A stretch of 64,000 nt of DNA, taken from assembly GCF_016093545.1 (NCBI RefSeq), contig NZ_JADKYX010000001.1, forward strand, positions 186,001-250,000, written 5' to 3'. Origin of the DNA: Massilia rhizosphaerae (lineage in GTDB: Bacteria > Pseudomonadota > Gammaproteobacteria > Burkholderiales > Burkholderiaceae_D). Below, in pieces: positions 19,882-28,677 of this stretch; the first letter of the stretch is position 1; each line of letters starts with the position of its first letter. The translations under genes and the position numbers were made by a program. The notes beneath the pieces were generated by a model that was not told the origin of the DNA, ran no database searches, and was given only the letters and a program-made list of their open reading frames with translations.

Positions 19882-19914
19882 GTAAGGAATGCGTAAGGAA
19901 TGCGTAAGGAATGC
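19882..19914. repeat. Three perfect tandem copies of an 11-bp unit
   Basis: GTAAGGAATGC is repeated at 19882-19892, 19893-19903 and 19904-19914 with no mismatch. The array lies 46 bases upstream of the livK -35 box, roughly one helical turn per unit, and downstream of the lipoprotein terminator. Confidence 0.9.
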
Positions 19915-19937
19915 GTCGGGCAGAAGGGGGAGGGCGT

Positions 19938-19965
19938 AAAAAAGGCCGCGCCGGGGCGCAGCCTT
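19938..19965 (-). terminator. Rho-independent terminator of the Gly/His-rich lipoprotein gene
   Basis: On the minus strand an 11-bp stem (one G-T wobble) at 19942-19965 is followed by a run of six T, 25 bases past the lipoprotein stop. Confidence 0.8.
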
Positions 19966-19989
19966 CGTCGGGCGGACGGTCGGCGGATG

Positions 19990-20424
19990 TCAGCGGTGAC
20001 CGCGCCAGCCGCCGTGATGGCCCCAGCCGCCATGGCCCCAGCCGCCGCGGTGGCCGCCGCTCCAGTGGCTCCAGCTGAAGCCGAGGCCGATCGAGATCGG
20101 CGGATACCACAGCGGATCCGCGTACACGGGCCCATAGGGCGCGTAGACCGGCGCGGGCGCGTAGACGGGGGGCGGCGCGACGTACACCGGCTGGGTCACG
20201 ACGGTGGCGGGGGCCGGCGAGTAGGTGACGCGGCCGGCGTCGCCCGACGCGGCCGCGGCGGCGCCGGTGCCGGGTGCGACCGGCGTCACGGAAACGACTT
20301 GCCAGCCGTCGGCATCGGGCTGGGAATAGGCGGCGCGCGTGCCGTAGTTGGCCGGCGCCGGGTAATAGGTGGCGCAGCCGCTCAAGGCTGCGGCCAGCGA
20401 AGCGATAATGGCGAGCTGTTTCAT
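19990..20424 (-). CDS. Small lipoprotein with Pro/Tyr-rich middle and Gly/His/Trp-rich tail
   Basis: A 144-residue predicted lipoprotein. The signal peptide ends in LSGC, with the lipidated cysteine at residue 17. The middle is a low-complexity stretch rich in Ala, Pro, Tyr and Val, and the last ~30 residues are Gly/His/Trp repeats (WGHGGWGHHGG) that could bind metal ions. The ATG at 20424 is preceded by GAGGAGA. No family is recognised. It has its own terminator, so it is not part of the liv operon although on the same strand. Confidence 0.8.
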   Translation of the reverse strand: MKQLAIIASLAAALSGCATYYPAPANYGTRAAYSQPDADGWQVVSVTPVAPGTGAAAAASGDAGRVTYSPAPATVVTQPVYVAPPPVYAPAPVYAPYGPVYADPLWYPPISIGLGFSWSHWSGGHRGGWGHGGWGHHGGWRGHR

Positions 20425-20525
20425 GGCGGTTCTCCTCAACTGCTAACTATACGGATTGGCGCGGCGCGCGGCTATGGATTTACAGGCTGTTACACCTGTC
20501 CACGTTTTGGTACAACGGCCGCGCC

Positions 20526-20545
20526 GGCCCGGCCCGGCCCGGCCC
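20526..20545. repeat. Four tandem GGCCC units
   Basis: GGCCC occurs four times in a row between the divergent lipoprotein and EamA-transporter genes. It is simple-sequence DNA with no visible role. Confidence 0.8.
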
Positions 20546-20615
20546 AGCTTAGCGCCCGGCAGACCGGACCGGTTTGATGATATCGTGTCGGGTTTCGCTG
20601 AACTGGCGCTTTTCG

Positions 20616-21533
20616 ATGTCTTCATCCTCCCCATCGCGCGCGGCCCCGGCCGGGCTGTCGGCCTGGCTGCCGTACGCCGCCCTCCTGGGCTCCCTCGTCT
20701 CGCTGACGACGGGCGCCTCGCTCGCCAAGCAGCTGTTTCCCGTGGTCGGCGCGTCCGGCGCCACCGCGATGCGGCTGACCTTCGCCGCCGTGATCCTCGC
20801 CCTCGTGTTCCGGCCGTGGCGCCGCAAGCAGCGGGGCGACGTGCGCGCGCTGCTGCAATACGGCCTGTCGCTGGGCGCGATGAACCTCAGCTTTTATGCG
20901 GCACTCGCCTACGTGCCGCTGGGGATCGCGATCGCCGTCGAGTTCACCGGGCCGCTCGTCGTGGCCGTGGCGACGTCGCGCCGGCGCCTGGACTTCGCCT
21001 GGATCGGCGTCGCCTGCGCCGGTCTCGCGCTGCTGCTGCCGCTGCGGGGCGGCGCGGCCGCCGTCGACTGGCGCGGCGTCGCGTGCGCGCTCGTGGCGGG
21101 CGCGTGCTGGGCCGTGTACATCCTCGCCGGCAAGCGCGCGAGCGCCGCGTACGGGCCGGCGGCGTCGAGCTGGGGCACGGCGCTGGGCGCGCTGGTCGCG
21201 GGTCCGGTCGGCGTCGCGCACGCCGGGGCGGCGTTGCTGGCGCCATCCGTGCTGCTGCTGGGGCTCGCCGTGGCCGTGCTGTCCAGCGCGATCCCGTACT
21301 CGCTCGAGATGATCGCACTGCGCCGCCTGCCCGCCAACACATTCAGCACGCTGCTCAGCGCGGAGCCGGCCATCGGCGCGCTGATGGGACTCGTGCTGCT
21401 CGGCGAGCACCTGGACGGCGCGCAATGGCTGGCCATCGCCTTGATCGTCGCGTCGTCGATCGGCGCGGCGACGAGCGCCAGCCTGGCCGCGCGCGGGCGT
21501 CCCGCCGATGCCGAACCGCCGGTGCCGGTGTAG
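20616..21533 (+). CDS. EamA/RhtA-type amino-acid or metabolite exporter
   Basis: Inner-membrane transporter of 305 residues with ten hydrophobic helices in two homologous EamA halves. Segments such as [19 protein letters not shown] and [17 protein letters not shown] match the RhtA threonine/homoserine-exporter branch. The ATG at 20616 is chosen as the usual N-terminus, but no SD is clear and a start at 20574 or 20577 is possible. The C-terminus is an Ala/Pro tail. The true substrate is unknown. Confidence 0.82.
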   Translation: MSSSSPSRAAPAGLSAWLPYAALLGSLVSLTTGASLAKQLFPVVGASGATAMRLTFAAVILALVFRPWRRKQRGDVRALLQYGLSLGAMNLSFYAALAYVPLGIAIAVEFTGPLVVAVATSRRRLDFAWIGVACAGLALLLPLRGGAAAVDWRGVACALVAGACWAVYILAGKRASAAYGPAASSWGTALGALVAGPVGVAHAGAALLAPSVLLLGLAVAVLSSAIPYSLEMIALRRLPANTFSTLLSAEPAIGALMGLVLLGEHLDGAQWLAIALIVASSIGAATSASLAARGRPADAEPPVPV

Positions 21534-21615
21534 GCGGCACGCCAAGCGGCGTGGGCGGGGATCGGCGCGCTAGGGTAGAGTAGCGGCTTCAACAAATCGA
21601 ACACCGAGGAAGACT

Positions 21616-22599
21616 ATGCAACGACGACAACTGGGCCCGGACGGCCTGACGGTGCCGGAGATCGGCCTGGGATGCTGGCAACTGGGCGGCGGCTGGGGCA
21701 ACGACTGGAACGACGACATCGCGCAGCAGACCTTGCAGGCGGCCTTTGACGCGGGCGTGCGCTTCATCGACACGGCCGACGTCTACGGCGACGGCGCCAG
21801 CGAGCGCTCGATCGGGCGCTTCCTCGCCGCCCGCCAGGACACCGATATCGTCGTCGCGACCAAGCTGGGACGCGCCGGCATCTACCCGGACGGCTACACG
21901 CGCGCGTCGCTGCGCGAGGCGACGCAGCGTTCGCTGGAACGCCTGCGCGTGGATGCGCTGGACCTCACGCAGCTGCATTGCGTCCCGACCGACGTGCTGC
22001 GCCAGGGCCACGTGTTCGACTGGCTGCGCGAACTGCAGCAGGAAGGCCTGATCAAGCGCTGGGGCGCCAGCGTGGAATCCGTCGAGGAAGGCCTGATCTG
22101 CCTGGCGCAGGACGGCCTGGCGTCGCTGCAGGTCATCTTCAACATCTTCCGCCAGAAGCCGGCCGAGGAACTGTTCCCGCGCGCGGCGGACCGGAAGGTC
22201 GGGATCATCGTGCGGCTGCCGCTCGCGAGCGGTCTCTTGGGCGGGAAGATCACGCGGGCGACGACGTTCCGCGACGACGACCACCGCAATTTCAACCGCG
22301 ACGGCGCCATGTTCAACGTCGGGGAGACGTTCGCGGGCCTGGAACTGGAGCGGGGCATCGCGGTCACCGAGCGGGTGGCGGCGCTGGTCCCGGCCGGGAT
22401 GACGATGGCGCAGATGGCGCTGCGCTGGATTCTGGATCACCCGCAGGTGTCGGTGGTGATCCCGGGCGCGAGCCGCCCGGACCAGGTCCGCGCGAACGTG
22501 GACGCGGCGCGCGTTGCGCCGCTGCCGGCCGAGCTCCACGAGAAGCTGGCGGCGGCGTACCGCGCCCACGTGCGCGACTTCATCCGCGGGCCGTACTGA
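21616..22599 (+). CDS. Aldo/keto reductase
   Basis: NADPH-dependent oxidoreductase of the aldo/keto reductase superfamily, 327 residues, TIM barrel. It shows GLGCWQLGG, the catalytic Asp-Tyr pair in FIDTADVYGDGASER, the catalytic lysine in VATKLGR, the H of QLHCVP, and the C-terminal cofactor segment VVIPGASRPDQVRAN. The ATG is preceded by GAGGA. The physiological carbonyl substrate is unknown. It converges on the TonB-receptor gene. Confidence 0.92.
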   Translation: MQRRQLGPDGLTVPEIGLGCWQLGGGWGNDWNDDIAQQTLQAAFDAGVRFIDTADVYGDGASERSIGRFLAARQDTDIVVATKLGRAGIYPDGYTRASLREATQRSLERLRVDALDLTQLHCVPTDVLRQGHVFDWLRELQQEGLIKRWGASVESVEEGLICLAQDGLASLQVIFNIFRQKPAEELFPRAADRKVGIIVRLPLASGLLGGKITRATTFRDDDHRNFNRDGAMFNVGETFAGLELERGIAVTERVAALVPAGMTMAQMALRWILDHPQVSVVIPGASRPDQVRANVDAARVAPLPAELHEKLAAAYRAHVRDFIRGPY

Positions 22600-22611
22600 C
22601 AGGGTTGCTGC

Positions 22612-22632
22612 CCCGCGCGCGGCGCGCGCGGG
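22612..22632. terminator. GC-only hairpin between convergent genes
   Basis: A perfect 9-bp stem (22612-22620 with 22624-22632, loop GGC) lies between the aldo/keto reductase stop and the TonB-receptor stop. No U tract is present on either side. Confidence 0.5.
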
Positions 22633-22648
22633 AAGTCCCATCTTCGCG

Positions 22649-25159
22649 TTACAGCGCGACGTCCAGCCGGGCCGACCACGACCGGCCGTTGATGCCGAAC
22701 GGGCAGGTCTCCCAGCAGTACGTGAAGCCCAGCTGCGGGAACGGCGCAGCCTTGACCGGGTCCCACTTGGTCGGGAACGTGTTGAAGATGTTGTTCGAAC
22801 CGACGGTCAGGCTGGTCGACTTGGAGAAGTTGTAGCGCACGGTGGCGTCCACGATCCACTTGCCGTCCCAGGTTTGCACGAACGGGGCGGTGAAGCCCTG
22901 GCCCTGGACGGCGCCGTACCAGTTGGCGCGCACGTTGCCGTTCCACTGGTCGTGCGTGTAGTCGGCCGACAGCACGTGGTGCTGGCGCGGCTGGCCGTGT
23001 TCGATCAGCGTCACCTGCGAGTCGTCGAACAGCTGGGTGCCCGTCAGCACCGGCGAATCCGAGTGGCGGCCCGTGACTTCCGTGCGGTTGAAGTCCAGCT
23101 GCGCGGACAGCACGAGGGTCGAACCCGGCCAGCGGGTCGTGTGGTCGGCGACGATGTCCAGGCCTTTCGTCTGCGTGTCGATCGCGTTCGTGAAGAACTG
23201 CGCCTGGCCCACCTTGAGCGGATCGAGGACCGCCTTGATCGGGCACGCTGCGGCCGTCGGGCACGGACCCGATTCCGGCGCGATGTTCGACGAGAACACG
23301 ATGCGGTTGTCGATGTCGATGCGCCACAGGTCGGCCGTCACCGAGAAGTTCGAGGCCGGCCGCAGCACGATGCCCACGCTGCCGTTCTTCGACGTCTCCT
23401 GCTTCAGGTTCGGGATGCCGAAGGCCTTGGTGACGGCGCTGCCTTCGCGCGCCGTCAGGGTCTCGGTCAACACGCCGGCCGCGTTCAGGTTGGTCGACAC
23501 GGAACTGTAGAACTTCTGCTGCACGCTGGGCGCGCGGAAGCCCGTCGACAGCGTGCCGCGGAAGCCCACCTGGCGGGTCGGGTCGTAGCGCAGCGACAGC
23601 TTGCCCGTCGTCGTGCTGCCGAAGTCCGAGTATTTTTCCCAGCGCGCGGCCGCGCCGATCAGCAGCTTCGGCGTGATGTTGTGTTCGACGTCGGCGTACA
23701 GCGCGATGTTGTGGCGGGCGTCGTCGACGGCCGTCGCGGGCGTGTAGCCGGGGAAGCCCTGCGTGCCCGACGCGGCGGCGCCGCCCGTCTGGTCCTGGAT
23801 GACGATGGCCGGATTGTTCGTGCGGCCGTACTGGTACGAGACCGGATCGCCGGCGTCGATCGCATAGCCGTCGCGGCGCCATTCGAAGCCGGTGGCGAAG
23901 TTGATCTTGCGGCCGAACAGGTCCAGGGGGCCGTTCAAGTCGGCGTTGAACGTGGTCTGCTTGAATTTCAGCTTGCCGGTGTCGGCTTCCAGCGGCGACT
24001 CGGCGTAGATGCCGCCGCCCGGTTTCGGCTCGTACCAGTAGCTGACGTTGATCGTCTGCTTTTCGTGGAAATCGAGCTCGCTCTTGCCGTGGTTGATGGA
24101 GAAGTCGGCCTTCCAGTCGTTCCAGAGGTCGCGGCGGTAGCCGACGGCCAGCGACGCGTCCTTGACGGTGGTGCGGATGTTCGGCAGGAAGCCGTTCGGG
24201 TACACGTCCGGCACGTTGCGGCCGTCGCCGGCGGAGCGGAAGAAGCCGGACGAATCGCCGGTGCGGTGCGACACGCCGCCGAACACGTAGACCTCGCCGT
24301 CCTGGGCCACCGGGATGGCCGAGTTCCACCAGAAGTACTGGTCCTTCGCGAGGCTGTCGCCGATGCGCTGGGTGACGCGCGGCGGATTCACGCGCAGCGT
24401 ATCGACGCCGGCGCGGTTCGTTTCGCCGCGGTAGCGCGCTTCCGCCGTCAGGTTGACGTAGCCGCCGTCGCCGACCGTCCAGCCCTTGTTGACGCTGCCC
24501 TGGCGCAGTTCGCCGCCGCCTTCCGTCGTGCCGCCGACGGTGCCGGACAGCTGCGTTTCCTTGGTCTGGTTTTTCAGCACGATGTTGATCACGCCGGCGA
24601 TGGCGTCCGAGCCGTACTGCGCGGCGGCGCCGTCGCGCAGCACCTCGATGCGCTGGATCGCCGACATCGGGATCGCGTTGATGTCGGTGCCGGCCGAGCC
24701 GCGGCCGATGGTCTGCTGGACGTTGACGAGCGCCTGCTGGTGGCGGCGCTTGCCGTTCACGAGCACGAGCAGCTGGTCCGGGCCGAGCGAGCGCAGGGTG
24801 GCGGGACGGATGATGTCGGTGCCGTCGCTGATGAACGTGGTGGAGAAGTTGAACGACGGGTCGAGCGTCTGCAGCAGCTTGCCCAGTTCGACGGGGCCGG
24901 CCATCGCCATGTCCTTGCCGCTGATCAGGCCGACCGGCGCGGCCGAGTCCAGCGCCGTGCGCGCCGTCGAGCGCGAGCCGAGCACGACGACGGACTCGAT
25001 GCCGGCATCCGGCACGGGTTTGCTCGGCGCGTTGGCGGCTTGCGGGGCTGCGGGAGGATCGGCGGGCGTGTCCTGGGACCAGGCGGGGGCAAAGGCAAGG
25101 AGGAGCGAAGAAGCGAGCAAGGTGCGGGTGAAAACGGGTACGGCACGGAGTTGGGTCAT
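22649..25159 (-). CDS. TonB-dependent outer-membrane receptor
   Basis: Outer-membrane active transporter of 836 residues. A signal peptide (cleavage after AWS near residue 28) is followed by a Pro/Ala spacer, a plug domain (about 55-180) with LVLVNGKRRHQ and IEVLRDGAAAQYGSDAIAGVINI, and a long beta-barrel. It has TGFRAPSVQQ and FNRTEV strands and a C-terminal segment near the TonB_dep_Rec pattern. There is a cysteine pair in the last strands (YCWETC). Family members import siderophores, vitamin B12 or sugars; no neighbouring uptake gene identifies the ligand. It has its own promoter and a structured leader. Confidence 0.92.
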   Translation of the reverse strand: MTQLRAVPVFTRTLLASSLLLAFAPAWSQDTPADPPAAPQAANAPSKPVPDAGIESVVVLGSRSTARTALDSAAPVGLISGKDMAMAGPVELGKLLQTLDPSFNFSTTFISDGTDIIRPATLRSLGPDQLLVLVNGKRRHQQALVNVQQTIGRGSAGTDINAIPMSAIQRIEVLRDGAAAQYGSDAIAGVINIVLKNQTKETQLSGTVGGTTEGGGELRQGSVNKGWTVGDGGYVNLTAEARYRGETNRAGVDTLRVNPPRVTQRIGDSLAKDQYFWWNSAIPVAQDGEVYVFGGVSHRTGDSSGFFRSAGDGRNVPDVYPNGFLPNIRTTVKDASLAVGYRRDLWNDWKADFSINHGKSELDFHEKQTINVSYWYEPKPGGGIYAESPLEADTGKLKFKQTTFNADLNGPLDLFGRKINFATGFEWRRDGYAIDAGDPVSYQYGRTNNPAIVIQDQTGGAAASGTQGFPGYTPATAVDDARHNIALYADVEHNITPKLLIGAAARWEKYSDFGSTTTGKLSLRYDPTRQVGFRGTLSTGFRAPSVQQKFYSSVSTNLNAAGVLTETLTAREGSAVTKAFGIPNLKQETSKNGSVGIVLRPASNFSVTADLWRIDIDNRIVFSSNIAPESGPCPTAAACPIKAVLDPLKVGQAQFFTNAIDTQTKGLDIVADHTTRWPGSTLVLSAQLDFNRTEVTGRHSDSPVLTGTQLFDDSQVTLIEHGQPRQHHVLSADYTHDQWNGNVRANWYGAVQGQGFTAPFVQTWDGKWIVDATVRYNFSKSTSLTVGSNNIFNTFPTKWDPVKAAPFPQLGFTYCWETCPFGINGRSWSARLDVAL

Positions 25160-25194
25160 CCTGGATCTCTCGTCGATGGTTGTTGTTGTGCGAA

Positions 25195-25226
25195 CGCCCG
25201 GCGCACCGGTGTGGTGCGGCCGGGCG
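25195..25226 (-). promoter_or_regulatory. Long hairpin in the TonB-receptor leader
   Basis: Bases 25195-25207 pair with 25213-25226 (13 pairs, one bulged G, loop of five) about 35 bases before the receptor start codon. It begins at the predicted transcription start, so it would cap the 5' end of the mRNA. It may be a stability or regulatory element. Confidence 0.5.
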
Positions 25227-25232
25227 TGGTCC

Positions 25233-25262
25233 AGTGTAACGATCGCCCGGCCGTATTCACAA
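25233..25262 (-). promoter_or_regulatory. Promoter of the TonB-receptor gene with overlapping inverted repeat
   Basis: On the minus strand TTGTGA (25257-25262) and TACACT (25233-25238) are separated by 18 bases. The -35 box is one arm of an inverted repeat, TTCACAA at 25256-25262 and TTGTGAA at 25282-25288, a possible operator. No clear Fur-box match was seen. Confidence 0.45.
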
Positions 25263-25320
25263 TCGTGACCTGTCTATACTGTTGTGAAATTGATGCATAC
25301 GTAGCAATCTTGCTTGTTGA

Positions 25321-25341
25321 AATAGACGGAATGCGTCTATT
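25321..25341. repeat. 8-bp perfect inverted repeat
   Basis: AATAGACG at 25321-25328 and CGTCTATT at 25334-25341 flank GAATG in the 299-base gap between the Ser/Thr-rich gene and the TonB receptor. The rest of that gap holds the receptor promoter and no gene. The repeat could be a weak terminator or a protein site. Confidence 0.5.
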
Positions 25342-25458
25342 CTGGCCACGATGGGAGAGCTATCAGCCTCGGAAACCGCGCGAACGAGTATGAGAATTCC
25401 AGATATGCATATACGTGGAATGTAACAATCGCACCCGGCGAACGGGCGCGCCGCCCGG

Positions 25459-25830
25459 TCAGGCGTAGACGTCGATCGTGTTGACGATGCCTTGCGCGAC
25501 GGCGTCGGCGACGGCCACGCTCGTGAGTGCCGGATTGGCCTTGAGGATGGTGCCCCAGTCGGGCGCGGGGGACGAGGTGGCGGACGGCACCGTCGCCTGG
25601 CCGGATGACGGGCCGGTGCTCGCCGTGTTGGCCTGGTTCACCAGGTTCAGCAGGCCGGTCGCGTCATAAGGCTGGAACGTGGACTGGCTGCTGCCCAGCG
25701 TCGCTACGATGCTGGCTTGCTGGGACAGCGTGGACAGGGTGACGCTCGTCGTCGCGGTGGGCGTCGTCGTGGGCGTGCTCGTCGCGTAGGTCGGCGAGGA
25801 GGCCGTCGACGTGAGAGAGGAAATGTTCAT
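25459..25830 (-). CDS. Ser/Thr-rich small protein of unknown function
   Basis: A 123-residue protein whose first half is almost entirely Ser, Thr, Ala and Pro with no signal peptide or charged residue before residue 50. The second half is a short amphipathic region ending in DVYA, with DWGTILKANPALTSVAVADAVAQG as a helix (described in part). No family is recognised. The ATG at 25830 follows GGGAAA. It lies 55 bases downstream of the DUF4157 gene on the same strand, so it could be expressed with it, but no functional link is visible. Confidence 0.55.
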   Translation of the reverse strand: MNISSLTSTASSPTYATSTPTTTPTATTSVTLSTLSQQASIVATLGSSQSTFQPYDATGLLNLVNQANTASTGPSSGQATVPSATSSPAPDWGTILKANPALTSVAVADAVAQGIVNTIDVYA

Positions 25831-25885
25831 GATGATTTCCCGTTAGTTGCCGTACGTTAATTGTACACCCGGTTTCGGCCGGATG

Positions 25886-27730
25886 TCATCGCTGCGCGTA
25901 ACCGGCCAGGCCCTGTCCGGCTTCCCGCCGCTGTCGATGGAAGATGTTCCCGTAAAATTCTGGAAACACCGTCGGCGAATCGAGGACGATCTCGCGCAAC
26001 GCCTCGCGTGTCTCCGGCGGGAGGTTGCCCCATTCGGTGTGCATGTCCCGTGGCGGCAGCGCGTCGATTTCTTGCGCTTTCGCGAACAGGGTGCCGCGTT
26101 CCTTGACGTCATCGCCGAACATTTCCCACACGGCCGCTTGCAGGTTCAGCAGCGGCTTCCATCCGTCCGACGTCAACGCCTCGAGCATGTTCGGCTTGAT
26201 CGGAATCCCGCGTATCAACCTTACCGTATCGTCCTTCGGATGCTTGGGGTCGATCGCCATCTGGGCCAGGTGCTCCGCGGTGAGCGCGAAACGAAGAAGA
26301 ATCGATTCGCGCATCAGGAGGTCGCGCGGCACCATCGTGCCTTTGGCGAGTTCGCTCTGGCCGTGCTCGACCCGCTGATTCGCATACATCTTGATGTTGA
26401 TGCGCGACGTCGTGACCGCAACGACGCCTTTCGAGTGCGCCTTGGATCCTTCGTACATCTCGACGTCGTTCAATACCGTGCAGGTCTCGCAGGCACCGCC
26501 TTTCCCGCCGCCCTTGGCCGGATCCAGGCCGAGGTACAGGATGCCGGGCTTCCGGTGTCCCTTTTCCGGATCGAACATCAGGTTTTTCAGCGTCGTCAGG
26601 TGATACACCATCCTGCCCAGGTTGACGTCTCTTTGCATGGCGAGGTTGGGTTCGCCGGGCTTCCTGCCGCCATGCTTGCTCAAGGCCGCGCCGGTGTCGT
26701 TTTCGAACTCGTCCTGCGTACGCCTGTCGTAATGGGCGGTCTTGACCTCCATCCTCGGATACTTATCCTCCGGCTTCGGCTTGGCCAGCGCATGGGCGAC
26801 GGGCCGGAATATGTGGAGGTCGAAGTCCTTGCCGACGAGGTCGGCCGGCGTCGTCTCATGGTCCGTCCCGGGTTGGACCGAGTTGTCGCCCGTCGCTACC
26901 CTGAACATGCCGGTGTCCAGCCATGCGTTGAAGGATCGCACTTCGCCCTGGAGGGGAATCAGGTGCCGGTTTTCCTCGTTCGGCGACTCCACGATGAAGT
27001 ACATCGTATCGTTCGCCTTGTTGGCGTACCAGCGCACGCCCGCGAGCAGCCGGTCCCATTGATAATGCTCCTTGGACAGCGACGTCTCGCGCCATTTTCT
27101 CTGGATCGGCTGATGGCGCTGGACGGCCGGCGCGCGCGCCGGCGCCGCCTGGCTCGCGTCGGAGGCGCGCAGCGCGCGCGCTCCCATTGCATCCGCCTCG
27201 GTTTCGAGGGCGGCGTCGTCGTTGATCGGTGTCCCCGACCTGGCTTGCAGGGTGGGCGCGACCCGCCCTTGCGCCTGTTGGACCACGTGCCAGGTCTCGT
27301 GCGGAAGATGGCGCTCCTGCCCCGGCGCCAGGTGGATGTCGCTGCCCTGCGCATAGGCGAGGGCGTTCAACTGGGCCGGCTTGTGCGAGTTGTAATGCAC
27401 CCTGACGTGGTCGAGGCTCATGCCGCCGAGCCGTTCGGCGCCCGCCTTCAAGGCGTCCGGCAGGCCAGTCCGGTTGGCGGACCGCACCGCGGTGTCGACG
27501 GACTCGCCTTGCGTCCGCTGCGCGACCACGCGCGGACTATGCGCGACGAGGTCGGCGAGCCGGCGCTGGGCCGCCGCACGCGGGCTGTGCGACGCGACGT
27601 CGGCGAGCTGGCGCTGGACGGCCCCGCGCGCGCCGTGCGCCGCAGGATCGGGCGCCCGGGCGGCATGCGCCTTTGCAGGGGCTCCGTCCCGTTTGTCTTG
27701 TGCCGCCGGAAGGCGAGTAACCGTACGCAT
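25886..27730 (-). CDS. DUF4157 (eCIS-core) protein with ADP-ribosyltransferase-like C-terminal region
   Basis: A 614-residue multidomain protein with no signal peptide. Residues 1-80 are disordered, with repeated motifs (RRLADLVAHSPRVVAQR). The DUF4157 domain (about 90-185) has a putative zinc site H144-E-x-x-H148 and a third ligand in ETEAD (E178). After a linker, residues ~370-520 contain VYHLTT (H377), GLDP (401-404), ILLRF (477-481) and IPIKPNMLEAL. This is the order seen in DarT/RNA-phosphotransferase-like ADP-ribosyltransferases. DUF4157 proteins are typical of extracellular contractile injection cargo and polymorphic toxins, but no injection genes lie here. Minus-strand -10 TACAAT at 27756-27761 and SD GAGGAG precede the ATG. 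Toxin activity is inferred. Confidence 0.75.
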   Translation of the reverse strand: MRTVTRLPAAQDKRDGAPAKAHAARAPDPAAHGARGAVQRQLADVASHSPRAAAQRRLADLVAHSPRVVAQRTQGESVDTAVRSANRTGLPDALKAGAERLGGMSLDHVRVHYNSHKPAQLNALAYAQGSDIHLAPGQERHLPHETWHVVQQAQGRVAPTLQARSGTPINDDAALETEADAMGARALRASDASQAAPARAPAVQRHQPIQRKWRETSLSKEHYQWDRLLAGVRWYANKANDTMYFIVESPNEENRHLIPLQGEVRSFNAWLDTGMFRVATGDNSVQPGTDHETTPADLVGKDFDLHIFRPVAHALAKPKPEDKYPRMEVKTAHYDRRTQDEFENDTGAALSKHGGRKPGEPNLAMQRDVNLGRMVYHLTTLKNLMFDPEKGHRKPGILYLGLDPAKGGGKGGACETCTVLNDVEMYEGSKAHSKGVVAVTTSRINIKMYANQRVEHGQSELAKGTMVPRDLLMRESILLRFALTAEHLAQMAIDPKHPKDDTVRLIRGIPIKPNMLEALTSDGWKPLLNLQAAVWEMFGDDVKERGTLFAKAQEIDALPPRDMHTEWGNLPPETREALREIVLDSPTVFPEFYGNIFHRQRREAGQGLAGYAQR

Positions 27731-27808
27731 AAGGGCTCCTCATGGTTGACGACCGATTGTAGAGCAGTCCGCGGCGGCGTACCAGCATTCGGGCAAGCGC
27801 CGGTGGAT

Positions 27809-28657
27809 TCAGACGAGGATGGTCAGCAAGGCGTCCAGGCCGCTGAAGTTCAGCGCGACGTCGGCCTGCGCGCGCACGACGGGCTTGGCGCGGAATGCGA
27901 CGGACAGGCCGGACACGCCCATCATCCTGAGGTCGTTGGCGCCGTCGCCCATGACGATCGCCTGCTTCGTGGCGACGCCCAGTTCGGCGCATACGCGTTC
28001 GACGGTGCGCTTCTTTTCGTCGGCGTCGACGATGCCGCCGACGACCTTGCCGGTCAGGACGCCGCCGGCCGCTTCCAGCACGTTCGCGTGCGTGTAGTCG
28101 AGGCCCAGGCGCGTCTTGAGGCGTTCGGTGAAGAACGTGAAGCCGCCCGACACCAGCAGGGTCTTGAGACCGGCGGCCTGCACGCCCTGCAGCATCGCTT
28201 CGCCGCCCAGCGAGATGCGCAGGCGTTCCTCGTACACGCGCTGCAGCGCGCTCGTGGGCAGGCCTTCCAGCAGCGCGACGCGGCGCGCGAGGCTTTCCGA
28301 GAAATCCAGCTCGCCGCGCATCGCCGCTTCCGTGATTGCCGACACCTGGGGCTTGAGGCCCTGCATGTCCGCGATCTCGTCGATGCATTCGATGGTGATC
28401 AAGGTGGAATCCATGTCCATCGCGACCAGCTTGAAGTCGGCCAGGGACAAGTCCGCGTCGACGAAGCAGGCGTCGATGCCGGCGGCGTGGGCGGCCGCGT
28501 CGACGGCCGCCTTCAGTTCCGGCGTGAAGTCGAATCCGTCGCAGCGCAGCGCGCGGGCGTGGAGTTCGGTGGTGGACGCGGGACGGGCGAGTTGGGCAAC
28601 GCGCGCGAGCGCTGCCTGATCGGCGTCGGGACCCTGGAGTACGAGCTTCTTGGACAT
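27809..28657 (-). CDS. serB: Phosphoserine phosphatase SerB
   Basis: Last enzyme of serine biosynthesis, hydrolysing O-phosphoserine. It has 282 residues. The N-terminal ~75 residues form a small ACT-like segment. The HAD phosphatase core has motif I AMDMDSTLI (nucleophile and general-acid aspartates), motif II VSGGFTFF, the motif III lysine region and motif IV GDGANDLRMM. The ATG at 28657 gives the family N-terminus. It lies 20 bases after the mfd stop and is probably co-transcribed with it. Confidence 0.95.
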   Translation of the reverse strand: MSKKLVLQGPDADQAALARVAQLARPASTTELHARALRCDGFDFTPELKAAVDAAAHAAGIDACFVDADLSLADFKLVAMDMDSTLITIECIDEIADMQGLKPQVSAITEAAMRGELDFSESLARRVALLEGLPTSALQRVYEERLRISLGGEAMLQGVQAAGLKTLLVSGGFTFFTERLKTRLGLDYTHANVLEAAGGVLTGKVVGGIVDADEKKRTVERVCAELGVATKQAIVMGDGANDLRMMGVSGLSVAFRAKPVVRAQADVALNFSGLDALLTILV

Positions 28658-28677
28658 GATGTGTTCTACGTTCTGCG

